A DNA stretch of 64,000 nt from Bathymodiolus brooksi methanotrophic gill symbiont (GTDB lineage Bacteria; Pseudomonadota; Gammaproteobacteria; Methylococcales; Methylomonadaceae). Below are positions 34,646 to 44,264 of this stretch, piece after piece. The notes below the pieces were generated by a model. That model saw only the letters and a program-made list of their open reading frames with translations, searched no databases and had not been told where the DNA came from. Positions within the stretch are counted from its first letter, which is position 1, and every line of letters begins with the position of its first letter. The stretch covers positions 36,258-100,257 of the forward strand of contig JAJJBE010000085.1 of NCBI GenBank assembly GCA_020996635.1, written 5' to 3'. Made by a program: the position numbers and the translations under genes.

Positions 34646-36499
34646 ATGTGTGGAATTGTTGGTGGAATTGCTGAACGGAATTTAGTGCCTATTTTACTTG
34701 AAGGACTGCGTCGCCTAGAGTACCGAGGGTATGACTCTTCGGGAATGGCTGCTTTAAATGCACAGGCAGAATTAAATAGAGTGCGTTCAATTGGTAAGAT
34801 TAAAAATTTAGAAGAAAAGATTGCACAAAGTAGCGCTGGCTTACAAGGCAACTGTGCAATTGGGCATACACGCTGGGCAACGCATGGCGTGCCATCAGAA
34901 AATAATGCGCATCCGCATATGAGTAATGATCAAGTGACTTTGGTTCATAATGGCATTATCGAAAATTATAAGGCACTAAAAACTAAGCAGCAAGCGCAAG
35001 GTTATCGATTTGAATCAGAAACAGATACCGAAGTCATTGGTCATGCTGTGCATTATTATTACCAACAATCAAATAACCTATATGAGGCTGTTAAACAAGC
35101 AAGTTCAGAATTTGAAGGGGCTTATGCGATTGGTGTTATTTGTAAAGATGAACCTGATACCTTAATTGCAGCAAGAAAAGGCAGCCCCTTAGTGATAGGC
35201 TTAGGGATAGGTGAAAACTTCATTGCTTCTGATGTTTCAGTTTTATTACCCGTAACACAGCAATTTATCTTTTTAGAAGAAGGGGATATTGCAAAAATAA
35301 CGCGCAGTAAAATTGAAATATTTGATAACAAAGGTAACGCTGTTGAGCGCAGTATTACAACGTCTAAATTATCATCATCAGCGGTTGAATTAGGTGAGCA
35401 TAAGCACTATATGCATAAAGAAATTTATGAGCAGGCTCAGGCGGTCATCAATACTTTAGAGGGAAGAATAACGCAAGAAACTGTATTGGTATCAGGCTTT
35501 GGTCGAGGTGCTGAAAGTATTTTCAAAAATATAAAACAAGTACAAATTATTGCTTGTGGAACCAGCTATCATGCTGGCTTAGTTGCTAAGTATTGGTTTG
35601 AAGATATTTTACGCATGCCTTGTCAGGTGGAAGTAGCCAGTGAGTTTCGTTACCGTAATCCCGTTGTACAAGACAATACTTTATTTGTTACGATTAGCCA
35701 GTCAGGTGAAACGGCAGATACTTTGGCCGCATTACAACAAATAAATCAGATAAAACAAGCAATGAATATTGTAACGCTGAGTATTTGTAATGTTTCAGAA
35801 TCAAGTTTAACGAGAGAATCAGATTTAATCTATCTAACCCATGCAGGGCCAGAAATTGGTGTTGCCTCAACTAAAGCATTTACCACGCAGCTCGTTGTTT
35901 TAGCTTTATTGATGACTGCTGTTGGCAAAGTTCAGCAAAGAATGCAAAGCGCCCAAGAAAAACGCATTGTGCAAGGTTTGCAAAAATTACCGCAACTGAT
36001 TAATAATGCTTTGCAGCATGAATCAACAATAGAGAAGATTGCAGAACTTTTTGCCGATAAAGAACATGCTTTATTTTTAGGGCGGGGAGTGATGTACCCG
36101 ATTGCGATGGAAGGTGCATTGAAGCTAAAAGAAATTAGTTATATTCATGCAGAAGCCTACCCCGCAGGTGAGTTAAAACATGGCCCCTTAGCTCTAATTG
36201 ATGAAAATATGCCAGTGATAGCTGTTGCGCCTAAAGATGGTTTACTGGAAAAATTAAAATCGAATATAGAAGAAGTTAAGGCCCGTGGAGGGCAGATGAT
36301 TGTTTTTGAAGATGAGCAATCAAATATTAGTTCAGATGATAGTTTTGAAGTCTTAAAAGTGACCAGAAATGTAGGCCGAATTACCGCGCCAATTACCTTT
36401 AATATAGCTTTGCAGTTACTGAGTTACCACGTTGCACTCATTAAAGGCACAGATGTTGATCAGCCACGCAACCTAGCAAAATCGGTGACGGTAGAGTAA
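34646..36499 (+). CDS. glmS: Glutamine-fructose-6-phosphate aminotransferase
   Basis: 617 residues. It makes glucosamine 6-phosphate for peptidoglycan and LPS. The N-terminal nucleophile is C2 (MCGIVGG), with RWATHG and the NGIIEN motif of the glutaminase half (1-240); two SIS domains follow, with SQSGETADT near 352 and the C-terminal LAKSVTVE. No glmS ribozyme or GlmZ-like pairing site is visible in the 68 bp upstream. Confidence 0.97.
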   Translation: MCGIVGGIAERNLVPILLEGLRRLEYRGYDSSGMAALNAQAELNRVRSIGKIKNLEEKIAQSSAGLQGNCAIGHTRWATHGVPSENNAHPHMSNDQVTLVHNGIIENYKALKTKQQAQGYRFESETDTEVIGHAVHYYYQQSNNLYEAVKQASSEFEGAYAIGVICKDEPDTLIAARKGSPLVIGLGIGENFIASDVSVLLPVTQQFIFLEEGDIAKITRSKIEIFDNKGNAVERSITTSKLSSSAVELGEHKHYMHKEIYEQAQAVINTLEGRITQETVLVSGFGRGAESIFKNIKQVQIIACGTSYHAGLVAKYWFEDILRMPCQVEVASEFRYRNPVVQDNTLFVTISQSGETADTLAALQQINQIKQAMNIVTLSICNVSESSLTRESDLIYLTHAGPEIGVASTKAFTTQLVVLALLMTAVGKVQQRMQSAQEKRIVQGLQKLPQLINNALQHESTIEKIAELFADKEHALFLGRGVMYPIAMEGALKLKEISYIHAEAYPAGELKHGPLALIDENMPVIAVAPKDGLLEKLKSNIEEVKARGGQMIVFEDEQSNISSDDSFEVLKVTRNVGRITAPITFNIALQLLSYHVALIKGTDVDQPRNLAKSVTVE

Positions 36500-36626
36500 C
36501 AAATAGACTGGCAAAGAGTCTTGTGTGGTCTGGGAGTAAAGTTTCGCCTTAGTTATTTCTCTATATCTACCCCCGGAGTTTTTTAGCCGTAACAAAAATA
36601 GGGCTGTACATTCTGATGCTTGCTTT

Positions 36627-36635
36627 TGTTATAAT
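36627..36635 (+). promoter_or_regulatory. Extended -10 promoter for chemoreceptor gene
   Basis: TGTTATAAT is an extended -10 element 37 bp before the start codon at 36672. No good -35 is visible at the right distance, and no sigma-28 flagellar promoter pattern is seen. Confidence 0.4.
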
Positions 36636-36671
36636 TAACTAATAAATTATTAATTGAGTATATAGATATAT

Positions 36672-37814
36672 ATGTGGTTTACAAATGAGAAGCATGAAGA
36701 CGAGTTAAATAAACGAATAGCTGCTTTAGAGCTAGAAATTGAAAATAATAAAACGGAAAATAGTGCCTTAAAGCATAAATTATCTGAGGTTGAAATTGCG
36801 AATAAAAATATTTTTGAGCAGCAAACGGCTTATTTTAATGAAGAAATTAAGTTGTGTACTAATGTTACAGATACTTTAAATCTTATTAGAGAGTCTTCAG
36901 CAGTTAATACCCAGAAATTATTTGATAAACAATCTCAGCTAAGTGAAACGTCAAAATTATTTTCACAAAGTACAATTCTTTTAGATCAAATTAAAGTAAA
37001 TATTTTAACGCTGAGCGATTCAACAGAGGCCAGCTCAAATACTTTACATAAACTAAGCGAAGCAAGTAAAAGTATTAGTGTTTTTACAGATACAATCAAT
37101 GGAATTTCTAGTCAGACCAATCTTTTAGCTCTAAATGCTGCAATTGAAGCGGCGAGAGCTGGAGAGTATGGTAGAGGCTTTGCTGTCGTTGCCGATGAAG
37201 TGCGAACATTAGCTGGAAAAACAGAGGGTGCGACAAATGAAATAAAAGTCTTTGTTGATGAAATTCAAAAAAATTCCCTGGCAACAACGGACAGTTTTGA
37301 AGATGTAAGTAGTGCAATTAAGCAAATTAAGGATTCTTTAGGGACTGTTAGCTCTATTATTGATGAGGTAGTCATCTTAGCAAATGATATGACTTCAGTT
37401 ATAAATCAGGCTTCTGCAAATAAGTTTATTGAATTAATAAAAATGGATCATATGATTTATAAACTTAAAATATACAAAGTGATTTTTGGATTATCAAATA
37501 AAACTGAGGATGACTTCGCATTGCACACGCAATGTCGACTCGGCAAGTGGTACTACGAGGGGGAAGGAGCAAGAATTTTTTCACACACTTCAGTATTTAA
37601 AAGCCTCGAATCTCCCCATGAGCAGGTTCATATTAATGGTATTTATGCCTTACGGGCAAACTCCCAAGATGAAAAAGTTAAGCATATTGAGTTTTTATCT
37701 AAGATGGAATCTGCTAGTGAACAAGTGGTTGGGCTACTGAATGGTTTGGAAACTGAATATAGTGTTATTTTAAATGCAAACTCTACAGCTGAAGAGGAAG
37801 CTGATCTCTTCTAA
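36672..37814 (+). CDS. Soluble methyl-accepting chemotaxis-type protein with CZB zinc domain
   Basis: 380 residues without any membrane segment. Residues 5-50 form a coiled coil; the signalling hairpin tip [32 protein letters not shown] lies at about 148-180, in a short cytoplasmic domain; a CZB domain follows with H near 260 (MDHMIYK), [10 protein letters not shown] near 294 and SPHEQVH near 319, the family's zinc ligands. It should sense zinc or zinc-oxidising agents in the cytoplasm and pass signals to CheA/W. No che gene is in the window. Confidence 0.87.
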   Translation: MWFTNEKHEDELNKRIAALELEIENNKTENSALKHKLSEVEIANKNIFEQQTAYFNEEIKLCTNVTDTLNLIRESSAVNTQKLFDKQSQLSETSKLFSQSTILLDQIKVNILTLSDSTEASSNTLHKLSEASKSISVFTDTINGISSQTNLLALNAAIEAARAGEYGRGFAVVADEVRTLAGKTEGATNEIKVFVDEIQKNSLATTDSFEDVSSAIKQIKDSLGTVSSIIDEVVILANDMTSVINQASANKFIELIKMDHMIYKLKIYKVIFGLSNKTEDDFALHTQCRLGKWYYEGEGARIFSHTSVFKSLESPHEQVHINGIYALRANSQDEKVKHIEFLSKMESASEQVVGLLNGLETEYSVILNANSTAEEEADLF

Positions 37815-37875
37815 AAGGCTAGTTGCGATGTCATGAGGTAGGTAAAGCAAGTTTGGCATTCTTTTTTTGGGGGGA

Positions 37876-37898
37876 ACAGCCTAATAAAATTAGGCTGT
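37876..37898. terminator. Hairpin after chemoreceptor gene
   Basis: ACAGCCTAA and TTAGGCTGT form a perfect 9 bp stem with loop TAAAA, 61 bp after the stop. A T-run is on its 5' side only, so it is not a canonical plus-strand terminator. Confidence 0.45.
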
Positions 37899-37947
37899 AT
37901 GCATACTACTTTCCAATAGAAATTCTATGTGCTGCAAATTCTGAGTG

Positions 37948-37972
37948 TATACCCAAACGACTTGAAGATGCA
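37948..37972 (+). repeat. Dispersed short motif, copy 3
   Basis: TATACCCAAACGACTTGAAG plus GATGCA, same motif as at 9545-9568 and 27294-27317 but in plus orientation and with CG instead of CT in the middle. Upstream of a REP-like element. Confidence 0.6.
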
Positions 37973-37985
37973 GTCATTTTTCCAT

Positions 37986-38060
37986 CCGTCACTCCCGAGG
38001 TTTTAATCGGGAGTCTAGCGGTATCACTGGATCCCCGATAAAAGACTTCGGGAATAACGC
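37986..38060. repeat. REP/MITE-like double hairpin element
   Basis: Two hairpins in tandem: ACTCCCGA/TCGGGAGT (38-nt region 37991 to about 38014) and CCCGA/TCGGG near 38034-38052 after CTGGATCCCCG. This CTGGATCCCCG-type arrangement is a common intergenic repeat in proteobacteria (recalled). It lies between the convergent chemoreceptor and minE genes. Confidence 0.6.
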
Positions 38061-38100
38061 AATGTAAAATAAGCACCTTTAATATGCTAGGGTGTGTTAT

Positions 38101-38355
38101 TTAAACATTGTCAGGAAGAACAATATTTAGTTCCAGGGTCTCTTGGTTCTCATCACTTTCATAGTTAATAGAAATATCCTCTTGGTTTACTTTGACATAT
38201 TTTTTAATCACAGCCATTAGCTCTTTTTGTAATTCTGGTAAATAAGAGGGTTGGTTTCGAGCACTTCTTTCGTGAGAAACTAAAATCTGTAAGCGCTCTT
38301 TAGCAAGTTTTGCTGTATTGGGCTTAGATTTTTTAAAATAATTAAGTAAGCTCAT
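38101..38355 (-). CDS. minE: Cell division topological specificity factor MinE
   Basis: 84 residues. The N-terminal MSLLNYFKK is the membrane-binding helix; AKERLQILVSHERSARN (about 17-33) is the MinD-activating region; the rest is the dimerisation domain. It drives MinD oscillation so that division occurs at mid-cell. Follows minD by 2 bp. Confidence 0.96.
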   Translation of the reverse strand: MSLLNYFKKSKPNTAKLAKERLQILVSHERSARNQPSYLPELQKELMAVIKKYVKVNQEDISINYESDENQETLELNIVLPDNV

Positions 38356-38357
38356 AA

Positions 38358-39167
38358 TTAGCTCCTAAATAATCGGCCAAATAGCCCTTTCTTTGCTTCG
38401 TCGATAAAACGATGTGGCTTATCTTCACCTAAATAGCGGTCAACAATATCAGAATATGCTTGCCCAGCATCACTTTGTTCATCAAGGATGACAGGTGTAC
38501 CCGAGTTTGATGCGTTTAATACCGATTGAGACTCAGGGATAACACCTAATAAATGTAAAGAAAGTATATCTTGTACATCTTCCACGCTTAACATTTCCCC
38601 TAATTTTACACGAGCAGGGTTGTAACGAGTTAGTAGTAAGTATTCTTTGATTGGCGTTTCAGATTTTTCAGCGCGTTGAGATTTGCTGGATAAAATACCT
38701 AGCATGCGATCTGAATCTCGTACTGAAGAGACTTCTGGGTTGGTGACGACAAAGGCATCATCAGCAAAATACATGGCTAAATGTGCGCCACGCTCAATAC
38801 CAGCAGGTGAGTCACAAACAATATACTTAAATGTTTTTTTCAATTCTTTAAATGCTTTGCCTACACCTTCTACCGTTAAAGCATCTTTATCACGAGTTTG
38901 TGAGGCAGGTAAGACAAACAGTTTATCGCAGCGCTTATCTTTTATAAGTGCTTGATTAAGTGTTGCTTCGCCATTAATGACATTTACAAAGTCATAAACA
39001 ACACGGCGTTCGCAGCCAAGAATAAGATCAAGGTTACGTAGGCCTACATCAAAATCAATAACTGCAGTTTTGTGTCCTTTCTTAGCAAGCCCCATGGCAA
39101 TAGCGGCACTTGTTGTTGTTTTACCAACCCCGCCTTTTCCTGAAGTGACAACAATAATTCTAGCCAA
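38358..39167 (-). CDS. minD: Septum site-determining ATPase MinD
   Basis: 269 residues. Deviant Walker A KGGVGKTT at 10-17 after MARIIVVTSG; switch regions VIDFDVGLRNLDL and VCDSPAGIERGA; C-terminal amphipathic membrane helix KKGLFGRLF. Membrane-bound ATPase that carries MinC and oscillates with MinE. Confidence 0.97.
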   Translation of the reverse strand: MARIIVVTSGKGGVGKTTTSAAIAMGLAKKGHKTAVIDFDVGLRNLDLILGCERRVVYDFVNVINGEATLNQALIKDKRCDKLFVLPASQTRDKDALTVEGVGKAFKELKKTFKYIVCDSPAGIERGAHLAMYFADDAFVVTNPEVSSVRDSDRMLGILSSKSQRAEKSETPIKEYLLLTRYNPARVKLGEMLSVEDVQDILSLHLLGVIPESQSVLNASNSGTPVILDEQSDAGQAYSDIVDRYLGEDKPHRFIDEAKKGLFGRLFRS

Positions 39168-39177
39168 TGGTTTTCTC

Positions 39178-39909
39178 CTAAGTATTTTTTATAATTAATG
39201 CTTGTTCGTTTAAATAAATTTGTACGGGAATTTTTTTATAGCTGTCAGCAATATCTTCACTAATACGGTAATTACCGGCAATAGAGATAAGTTCGGCTTG
39301 TAAGTCGGTACAAAAAATTCGTGCTTTTTTATCGCCCAATACACCCGCTAATGCTCGGCCTCTTAATGCGCCATAGATATGAATATTACCTTCGGCAATA
39401 ACCTCTGCGCCAGCACTAACATGAGATGTTATTGTTAAATCACCTTTGGCATAAATGCGCTGACCAGAGCGGACAGGCTGGCTAATTAGTGTGTTTGATG
39501 GGGGCTCAACAGGCTCAGGATTGGTCGTAATAGGAGTTTCCAGTGCTTTTTCGGCTGCCGGTTTCCCTGCTGAGGCACGAGGTGGCGTAAAACTAGGTAA
39601 TTGTATTTGATGGGCTAGTTTTTTATGCGCTTCAGAGCCGCCGCAAATTCCGATAGGTAGTATTTCAACATTATGGATAGCATTAATTAGCAGAGAGAGG
39701 TTTAAATCTTGATCTTGTACTTTCTGTAAATCAACCAATACTGATGAATTTTTAAAAAACTCAGGTGCTTGTTTAACCTTTTCGCGTAACTGTAAGCTAA
39801 GTACATTAACATCTGTTGTATAGATGTTTAGAACAGGAACAGTGATAACGCTACTTTTGAATTCAAAAGCAGGTAAGTTTTGTGAGCTTAAGCTTGGAGT
39901 AGGGGGCAT
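39178..39909 (-). CDS. minC: Septum formation inhibitor MinC
   Basis: 243 residues. The N-terminal FtsZ-binding domain (about 10-110) is joined by a proline- and threonine-rich linker (about 115-145) to the C-terminal beta-helix with VRSGQRIYAKGDLTI, GNIHIYGALRGRALAG and CTDLQAELISIAG, the MinD-binding part. First gene of minCDE. Confidence 0.95.
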   Translation of the reverse strand: MPPTPSLSSQNLPAFEFKSSVITVPVLNIYTTDVNVLSLQLREKVKQAPEFFKNSSVLVDLQKVQDQDLNLSLLINAIHNVEILPIGICGGSEAHKKLAHQIQLPSFTPPRASAGKPAAEKALETPITTNPEPVEPPSNTLISQPVRSGQRIYAKGDLTITSHVSAGAEVIAEGNIHIYGALRGRALAGVLGDKKARIFCTDLQAELISIAGNYRISEDIADSYKKIPVQIYLNEQALIIKNT

Positions 39910-39992
39910 AGTGTGTGAAAAAATAAAGATCTAAGGTGTTGATTATATATTATTTACAACTAAAAAAATATACGGCACTAAAAAAATTGAGT

Positions 39993-40481
39993 TTATTTTT
40001 GTTTTAGTTGTACTAAACTTAATGTTGCAAGGCCAATAAAAGCAATAAAGGTCCAGCCTGGAATACTTAAACCCAATAAGGTCCATAGCACATCTGCACA
40101 TTCGCCAGTGCCATTAAGCATGAGTTTTATTGTTTCGGCTAAGGGGAAGTTTTCAAAAATATAACTTAGGCCAGGGCTGCACTCAGGGACCTCATCGGCA
40201 GGCAGATTTTGTAACCAAACATGGCGTGCTGAAACGGCACTGCCAAATAAAGCTGCAATGGCACCGAAAATAGTATAGTAACGATTTCCAGTGGTTGATT
40301 TAGGGTTGTGCAGGCAGGCGGCAAGGAAAATAATTCCTGTTATAAGGATAGCAATGCGCTGAGATATGCAGAGAGGGCAAGGTTCTAGTTCTTCTACTAA
40401 TTGAAAATAAGCCCCCACTGCTAGCATAGAAAAACAAGCTAAAAAGCCTAAAAAAAACTCTGTTCTGTTAGAAAAAAACAT
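39993..40481 (-). CDS. dsbB: Disulfide bond formation protein DsbB
   Basis: 162 residues with four membrane spans. Redox cysteine pairs: CPLC in the first periplasmic loop (about 34-37) and the second pair in VPECS and GECAD (about 98 and 126). It reoxidises DsbA and passes electrons to quinones. Its ATG overlaps the stop of the RCK gene by one base (TAATG type), though no functional link is known. Confidence 0.93.
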   Translation of the reverse strand: MFFSNRTEFFLGFLACFSMLAVGAYFQLVEELEPCPLCISQRIAILITGIIFLAACLHNPKSTTGNRYYTIFGAIAALFGSAVSARHVWLQNLPADEVPECSPGLSYIFENFPLAETIKLMLNGTGECADVLWTLLGLSIPGWTFIAFIGLATLSLVQLKQK

Positions 40482-41182
40482 TAATCAATAATTCCTATTT
40501 CTTTTTTGAAGTGTTTAATATCTCGGTGAGCCCCGAGTATAACTAAAATATCTCCAACATCAAGCATGTGATCTTGCTCACCTAATGCAAAGTAAAGTTT
40601 TTCACCCAGTTCTTTATCAACCACACCAATGAGAAAAAGGTTATATTTTTCATGAATACATAAATTTTGAGTTGATGTTTTATCTAAAATAGAGTTTTCA
40701 GGGATAGTTATTTCAGCCATATTAAGGTCTGCACGACCAAAAACCACGTGATCTAAAAGCCAAGTTAAGTGTGGTTTAGTTAATAATTGGTAAACTTTAT
40801 TGCTACAGATTTCATAGGGGTCGATAATTCTATTGGCGCCTGCTGCCAATAGTTTTTCGGCTGATTCTGGGTGGTTAACCAAGGAAATGATATTGAGATT
40901 TTTATCTAGTGACCGAGCAGATAGCGTTAAAAAAACATTTTCGGAGTCATGCTCTAAAAAACAAAATAAAGTATTTAGAGTAGAGCCAATTCCAATCTCA
41001 ATTAAATCGTCATCTTGCCTATAATCGAGTTGGTAAGCAGTAAGGTCATTTTTCTTTGCAAGGTCTATTTTTGCAGAATCAGAATCAAGAATAATGATGC
41101 TAATTTGTTTTTTAATTAGCTGAGTAATCAATTCATAAGATAAGCTGTTATAGCCAAAAATAGCGGTTGTGTTATGGCTCAT
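40481..41182 (-). CDS. Stand-alone RCK (TrkA-N/TrkA-C) protein
   Basis: 233 residues. The first 130 residues form a Rossmann TrkA-N domain (IFGYNSLSYELI, IIILDSDSAK, LLAAGANRIIDPYEI), the last about 80 a TrkA-C domain ending in VGDILVILG. The glycine motif GYNSLS deviates from the usual GxGxxG. No membrane segment. It overlaps the channel gene by 4 bp, so it is likely a regulatory partner of that channel. Confidence 0.8.
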   Translation of the reverse strand: MSHNTTAIFGYNSLSYELITQLIKKQISIIILDSDSAKIDLAKKNDLTAYQLDYRQDDDLIEIGIGSTLNTLFCFLEHDSENVFLTLSARSLDKNLNIISLVNHPESAEKLLAAGANRIIDPYEICSNKVYQLLTKPHLTWLLDHVVFGRADLNMAEITIPENSILDKTSTQNLCIHEKYNLFLIGVVDKELGEKLYFALGEQDHMLDVGDILVILGAHRDIKHFKKEIGIID

Positions 41183-42786
41183 AAAGCTTCCTTGCGGGCA
41201 CTTAAATGACTTTTTTCTATTAGGCTTTGTAAGTATTCTATACTGAGTTGTCGCCCCAATAACACAAGAATGTCTCCTTCATTAAGTATGAAATTTGGCT
41301 CGGGATTAAAGTAAAAATGCTGATTACGTAATTTGTAACGATTCCTGCGTTTTGCATGACTGGGGTTGTTGCTAATAACACCTAACAAGCCTGTTTTATA
41401 CTGGGTTAATTGGGCTTGCTCAATAGTAATACCGTCAAGAAAACTTTTTGCCAGAATAGGTAGGGCATCAATTTGCCCATCTTTTTGATGATGAAGAATA
41501 CCGTGGATAGCATCAAAAGCAACCGGCTGCCCTATATGTTCAGAAGCCAATAATCCTGCAATAGAAAAAGGCTGGACAATGTGATTGGCTCCTGCTTGAT
41601 AGAGTTTTTTCACGTTATCATCGCGGTTTGCTCGTGAAATGATATTAATATCTGCATTTAAGTGTCGGCTTGTTAAGGTGATGTAGATATTAATGACATC
41701 ATCACCTGTGACGCATAAAATGGTTTTTGCTCCATGGTTAATCCCTGCATGTAATAAGGTGCTGTTTTTGCTCGCGTCTTCATTAAGTACTATGTAACCT
41801 TTTTGTACCGCTAAATCGGCATGTTGTTTATCAGGGTCAATAACAATAAAGCTCTTTTTATTTTCAAACAACTGTTGTGCTATTTCTTGGCCAACCCGTC
41901 CAAAACCACAAAGGATAATAGAGTCTTTACTTTTTTCAATGGTCGCCTTTACTCTTTCTTGCTGAAATTCAGTCATTTTTTCACTGAAGGCGGTAACAAT
42001 AATAGAGGTAAAAAAAGCGAGTACACCCAAGCCAGAGATAATAAGAGCGCTAGTAACCAAGCGACCACCGGTACTGAGCGGTGTTATATCGCCATAACCT
42101 ACCGTTGAGATGGTGACTATCGCCCAATAAAAAGCATCATATAAAGTATCAATTTGTCCGCCAGTAGATTGGTGTTCAAAGATATAAATAGCCGTACTAG
42201 CAATAAATATTAAAAAGCCCATGAAAATGGCGAGCGTCGTCAGTTCAAATTGTTTACTTTTTAAAATGCCGGTAAACATCTGGATACTTTGTGAATAGCG
42301 CAGCAATTTGAACAGGCGAAAAATTAGAAAGACACGCAAAATACGCAGAGGGCGATAACTTGGGAGTATGGCAAGGAGATCAATAATGGCACTAGGCGAA
42401 AAAATGTAACTTAATTTACTTTTTAATATTTGTTGGGTAACTTTTTTTAGAGAAAAGGGCTGTCCTAGGTATTTTGTATTTTCGTGATGCTGAATAATAA
42501 TGTGATGTATATCTGAATAAATCCAGCCACGTAATAAGTATTCACACAGAAAAACCGAGACAACAAAATTTTCAAAATAGATGGACCAGAGGTTACTTTC
42601 ATTTTTGACTTCGTGGATGAGTATAAAAACGCTACTCATGACGAGGGTAATCATGAAAATATCAAAATAGGGTTTTATTTTGCTTTTTGGGTTTTCTAGT
42701 AAATCATAGCAGAAGGTTTTGTTACGACGATGCCATTCTGAAGTTTTAATACTATAAGCTATATAAAGTGTTAATCGTGTCAGCAT
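41179..42786 (-). CDS. Six-span potassium channel with RCK domain
   Basis: 535 residues. Hydrophobic spans run from about 41 to 285, with an arginine-containing S4-like segment RPLRILRVFLIFRLFKLLRY near 150 and the potassium filter TVGYGD near 232. The cytoplasmic part has TrkA-N (ILCGFGRVGQEIA near 292) and TrkA-C ending with EGDILVLLG. It resembles Kch-type voltage-sensor-like channels. Cations other than K are unlikely given TVGYGD. It overlaps the RCK gene by 4 bp. Confidence 0.88.
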   Translation of the reverse strand: MLTRLTLYIAYSIKTSEWHRRNKTFCYDLLENPKSKIKPYFDIFMITLVMSSVFILIHEVKNESNLWSIYFENFVVSVFLCEYLLRGWIYSDIHHIIIQHHENTKYLGQPFSLKKVTQQILKSKLSYIFSPSAIIDLLAILPSYRPLRILRVFLIFRLFKLLRYSQSIQMFTGILKSKQFELTTLAIFMGFLIFIASTAIYIFEHQSTGGQIDTLYDAFYWAIVTISTVGYGDITPLSTGGRLVTSALIISGLGVLAFFTSIIVTAFSEKMTEFQQERVKATIEKSKDSIILCGFGRVGQEIAQQLFENKKSFIVIDPDKQHADLAVQKGYIVLNEDASKNSTLLHAGINHGAKTILCVTGDDVINIYITLTSRHLNADINIISRANRDDNVKKLYQAGANHIVQPFSIAGLLASEHIGQPVAFDAIHGILHHQKDGQIDALPILAKSFLDGITIEQAQLTQYKTGLLGVISNNPSHAKRRNRYKLRNQHFYFNPEPNFILNEGDILVLLGRQLSIEYLQSLIEKSHLSARKEAL

Positions 42787-42801
42787 GGTTTTGGTGGGGA
42801 T

Positions 42802-43410
42802 TTATAAGGTGTAGGAAAGTAATTGTTTCTCTAGTAATTGTAATGCTTGTGCTCGGTGACTGAGTTGATTCTTTTTAGCGGGTGATAATTCAGCTGAGCT
42901 ACAATTTTCCTTATCTAGCCAAAAAATAGGATCATAGCCAAAGCCATTGTTACCTTGGGGCTTAGTGAGTATTTTTCCTTCCCAGCTTGCTTGCGCTATA
43001 AGAGGAAAAGGGTCATTTGCATGACGCATAAGGACAATAACACAAATAAATCGAGCGCTACGCTCGGAATTTGGAATATGCTGCATATTTTTCAGTACAA
43101 GATTTAGGTTGTCCATATTTGTGGCATTTTCGCCTGCATAACGTGCTGAAATAATACCTGGTGCACCTTGTAATGCGTCGATAACTAAACCTGAGTCATC
43201 CGCAATTGCGGGTAGCTTACTATGTAGCGCAGCATTTTTTGCTTTTAGAATCGCATTTTCTATAAAAGTACTGCCTGTTTCTTCCACTTCAGTAATATTA
43301 AGTGACTGCTGGGTAATAATAGTGTGCTCGCTTAAAATACTTTGGATTTCTTTGATTTTTCCGCGATTGCCACTGGCTAAAACAATTTTATCTGAATGCT
43401 TAAATAACAT
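42802..43410 (-). CDS. rdgB: dITP/XTP pyrophosphatase (non-canonical purine NTP)
   Basis: 202 residues, Ham1 family. It hydrolyses dITP and XTP to keep them out of DNA. SGNRGKIKEI (13-22), EVEETGSTFIENA, ADDSGLVIDAL and GYDPIF-W with the C-terminal SHRAQAL are the family motifs. Preceded by rph, the usual neighbour. Confidence 0.95.
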   Translation of the reverse strand: MLFKHSDKIVLASGNRGKIKEIQSILSEHTIITQQSLNITEVEETGSTFIENAILKAKNAALHSKLPAIADDSGLVIDALQGAPGIISARYAGENATNMDNLNLVLKNMQHIPNSERSARFICVIVLMRHANDPFPLIAQASWEGKILTKPQGNNGFGYDPIFWLDKENCSSAELSPAKKNQLSHRAQALQLLEKQLLSYTL

Positions 43411-43431
43411 AAGTTAAGTGGGTAGGTTGTA

Positions 43432-43465
43432 AAGCCACAGACAATACAAAGCTTGGCTGTGGCTT
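43432..43465 (-). terminator. Inverted repeat between rph and rdgB
   Basis: AAGCCACAG and CTGTGGCTT form a 9 bp stem with a 16 nt loop. On the minus strand TTTACAA follows, a weak T-run. It may attenuate rph before rdgB. Confidence 0.4.
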
Positions 43466-43472
43466 ATTTATT

Positions 43473-44195
43473 TTAAAGAGCAGATTCTAGAGCTGCTGTT
43501 TGTTTGCTAAGTAATTCGGTGATCCCCGATTTTGCCAGAGCAAGCATGTCATTTAATTCTTCTTGATGAAATGCGTGGCCTTCTGCAGTGCCTTGTATTT
43601 CAATAAATGCGCCGGCATCGTTCATGACTACATTCATATCTGTTTCTGCACTGCTATCTTCAGGGTAGTCTAAGTCTAAAACGGGGCTGCCGTTATAGAT
43701 ACCGACTGAAACAGAAGCAATTTGTCCATGTATAGGGTTTTTCTTGATTTTTTTCTTCTTCAGCATGGATTCTATGGCAATAGAGAGCGCTACAAAGCCA
43801 CCAGTAATTGATGCAGTACGTGTCCCGCCGTCGGCCTGAATAACATCACAATCAATTGTAATGGTATGTTCGCCTAAGGCAGATAAATCAACAGCAGCAC
43901 GCAGGGAGCGGCCAATTAAACGTTGGATTTCTTGAGTACGACCACTTTGCTTGCCACGGCTTGCTTCGCGCCCCATTCGGGAGTGAGTCGAGCGAGGGAG
44001 CATGCCATATTCAGCGGTCACCCAGCCTTCTCCTTTGCCTTTTAAAAAGCGTGGAACACGGTTTTCTACACTTGCTGTGCATAAGACACGGGTATCACCA
44101 AACTCAATCATTACTGAGCCTTCGGCGTGCTTGGTGTAGCCACAAGTTAGTTTAACATCTCTCATTTGATTCAGTTCGCGGCCGCTAGGTCTCAT
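43473..44195 (-). CDS. rph: Ribonuclease PH
   Basis: 240 residues. It trims tRNA 3' ends by phosphorolysis. [12 protein letters not shown] at the start, [33 protein letters not shown] and the phosphate-binding [16 protein letters not shown] are all intact, unlike the truncated E. coli K-12 copy. ATG 44195; divergent from tRNA-Leu. Confidence 0.97.
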   Translation of the reverse strand: MRPSGRELNQMRDVKLTCGYTKHAEGSVMIEFGDTRVLCTASVENRVPRFLKGKGEGWVTAEYGMLPRSTHSRMGREASRGKQSGRTQEIQRLIGRSLRAAVDLSALGEHTITIDCDVIQADGGTRTASITGGFVALSIAIESMLKKKKIKKNPIHGQIASVSVGIYNGSPVLDLDYPEDSSAETDMNVVMNDAGAFIEIQGTAEGHAFHQEELNDMLALAKSGITELLSKQTAALESAL

Positions 44196-44264
44196 AAATA
44201 GTCTCTTGGGGTCAATAAAAAGTCGTAAAGTATACCTTATAATAATTGATTATTTTAATGATGA

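Noticed and set aside
37823..38041. 72-codon frame on the plus strand after the chemoreceptor gene
   Set aside because: It is made of the hairpin, the dispersed motif and the REP-like element, not protein-like sequence.
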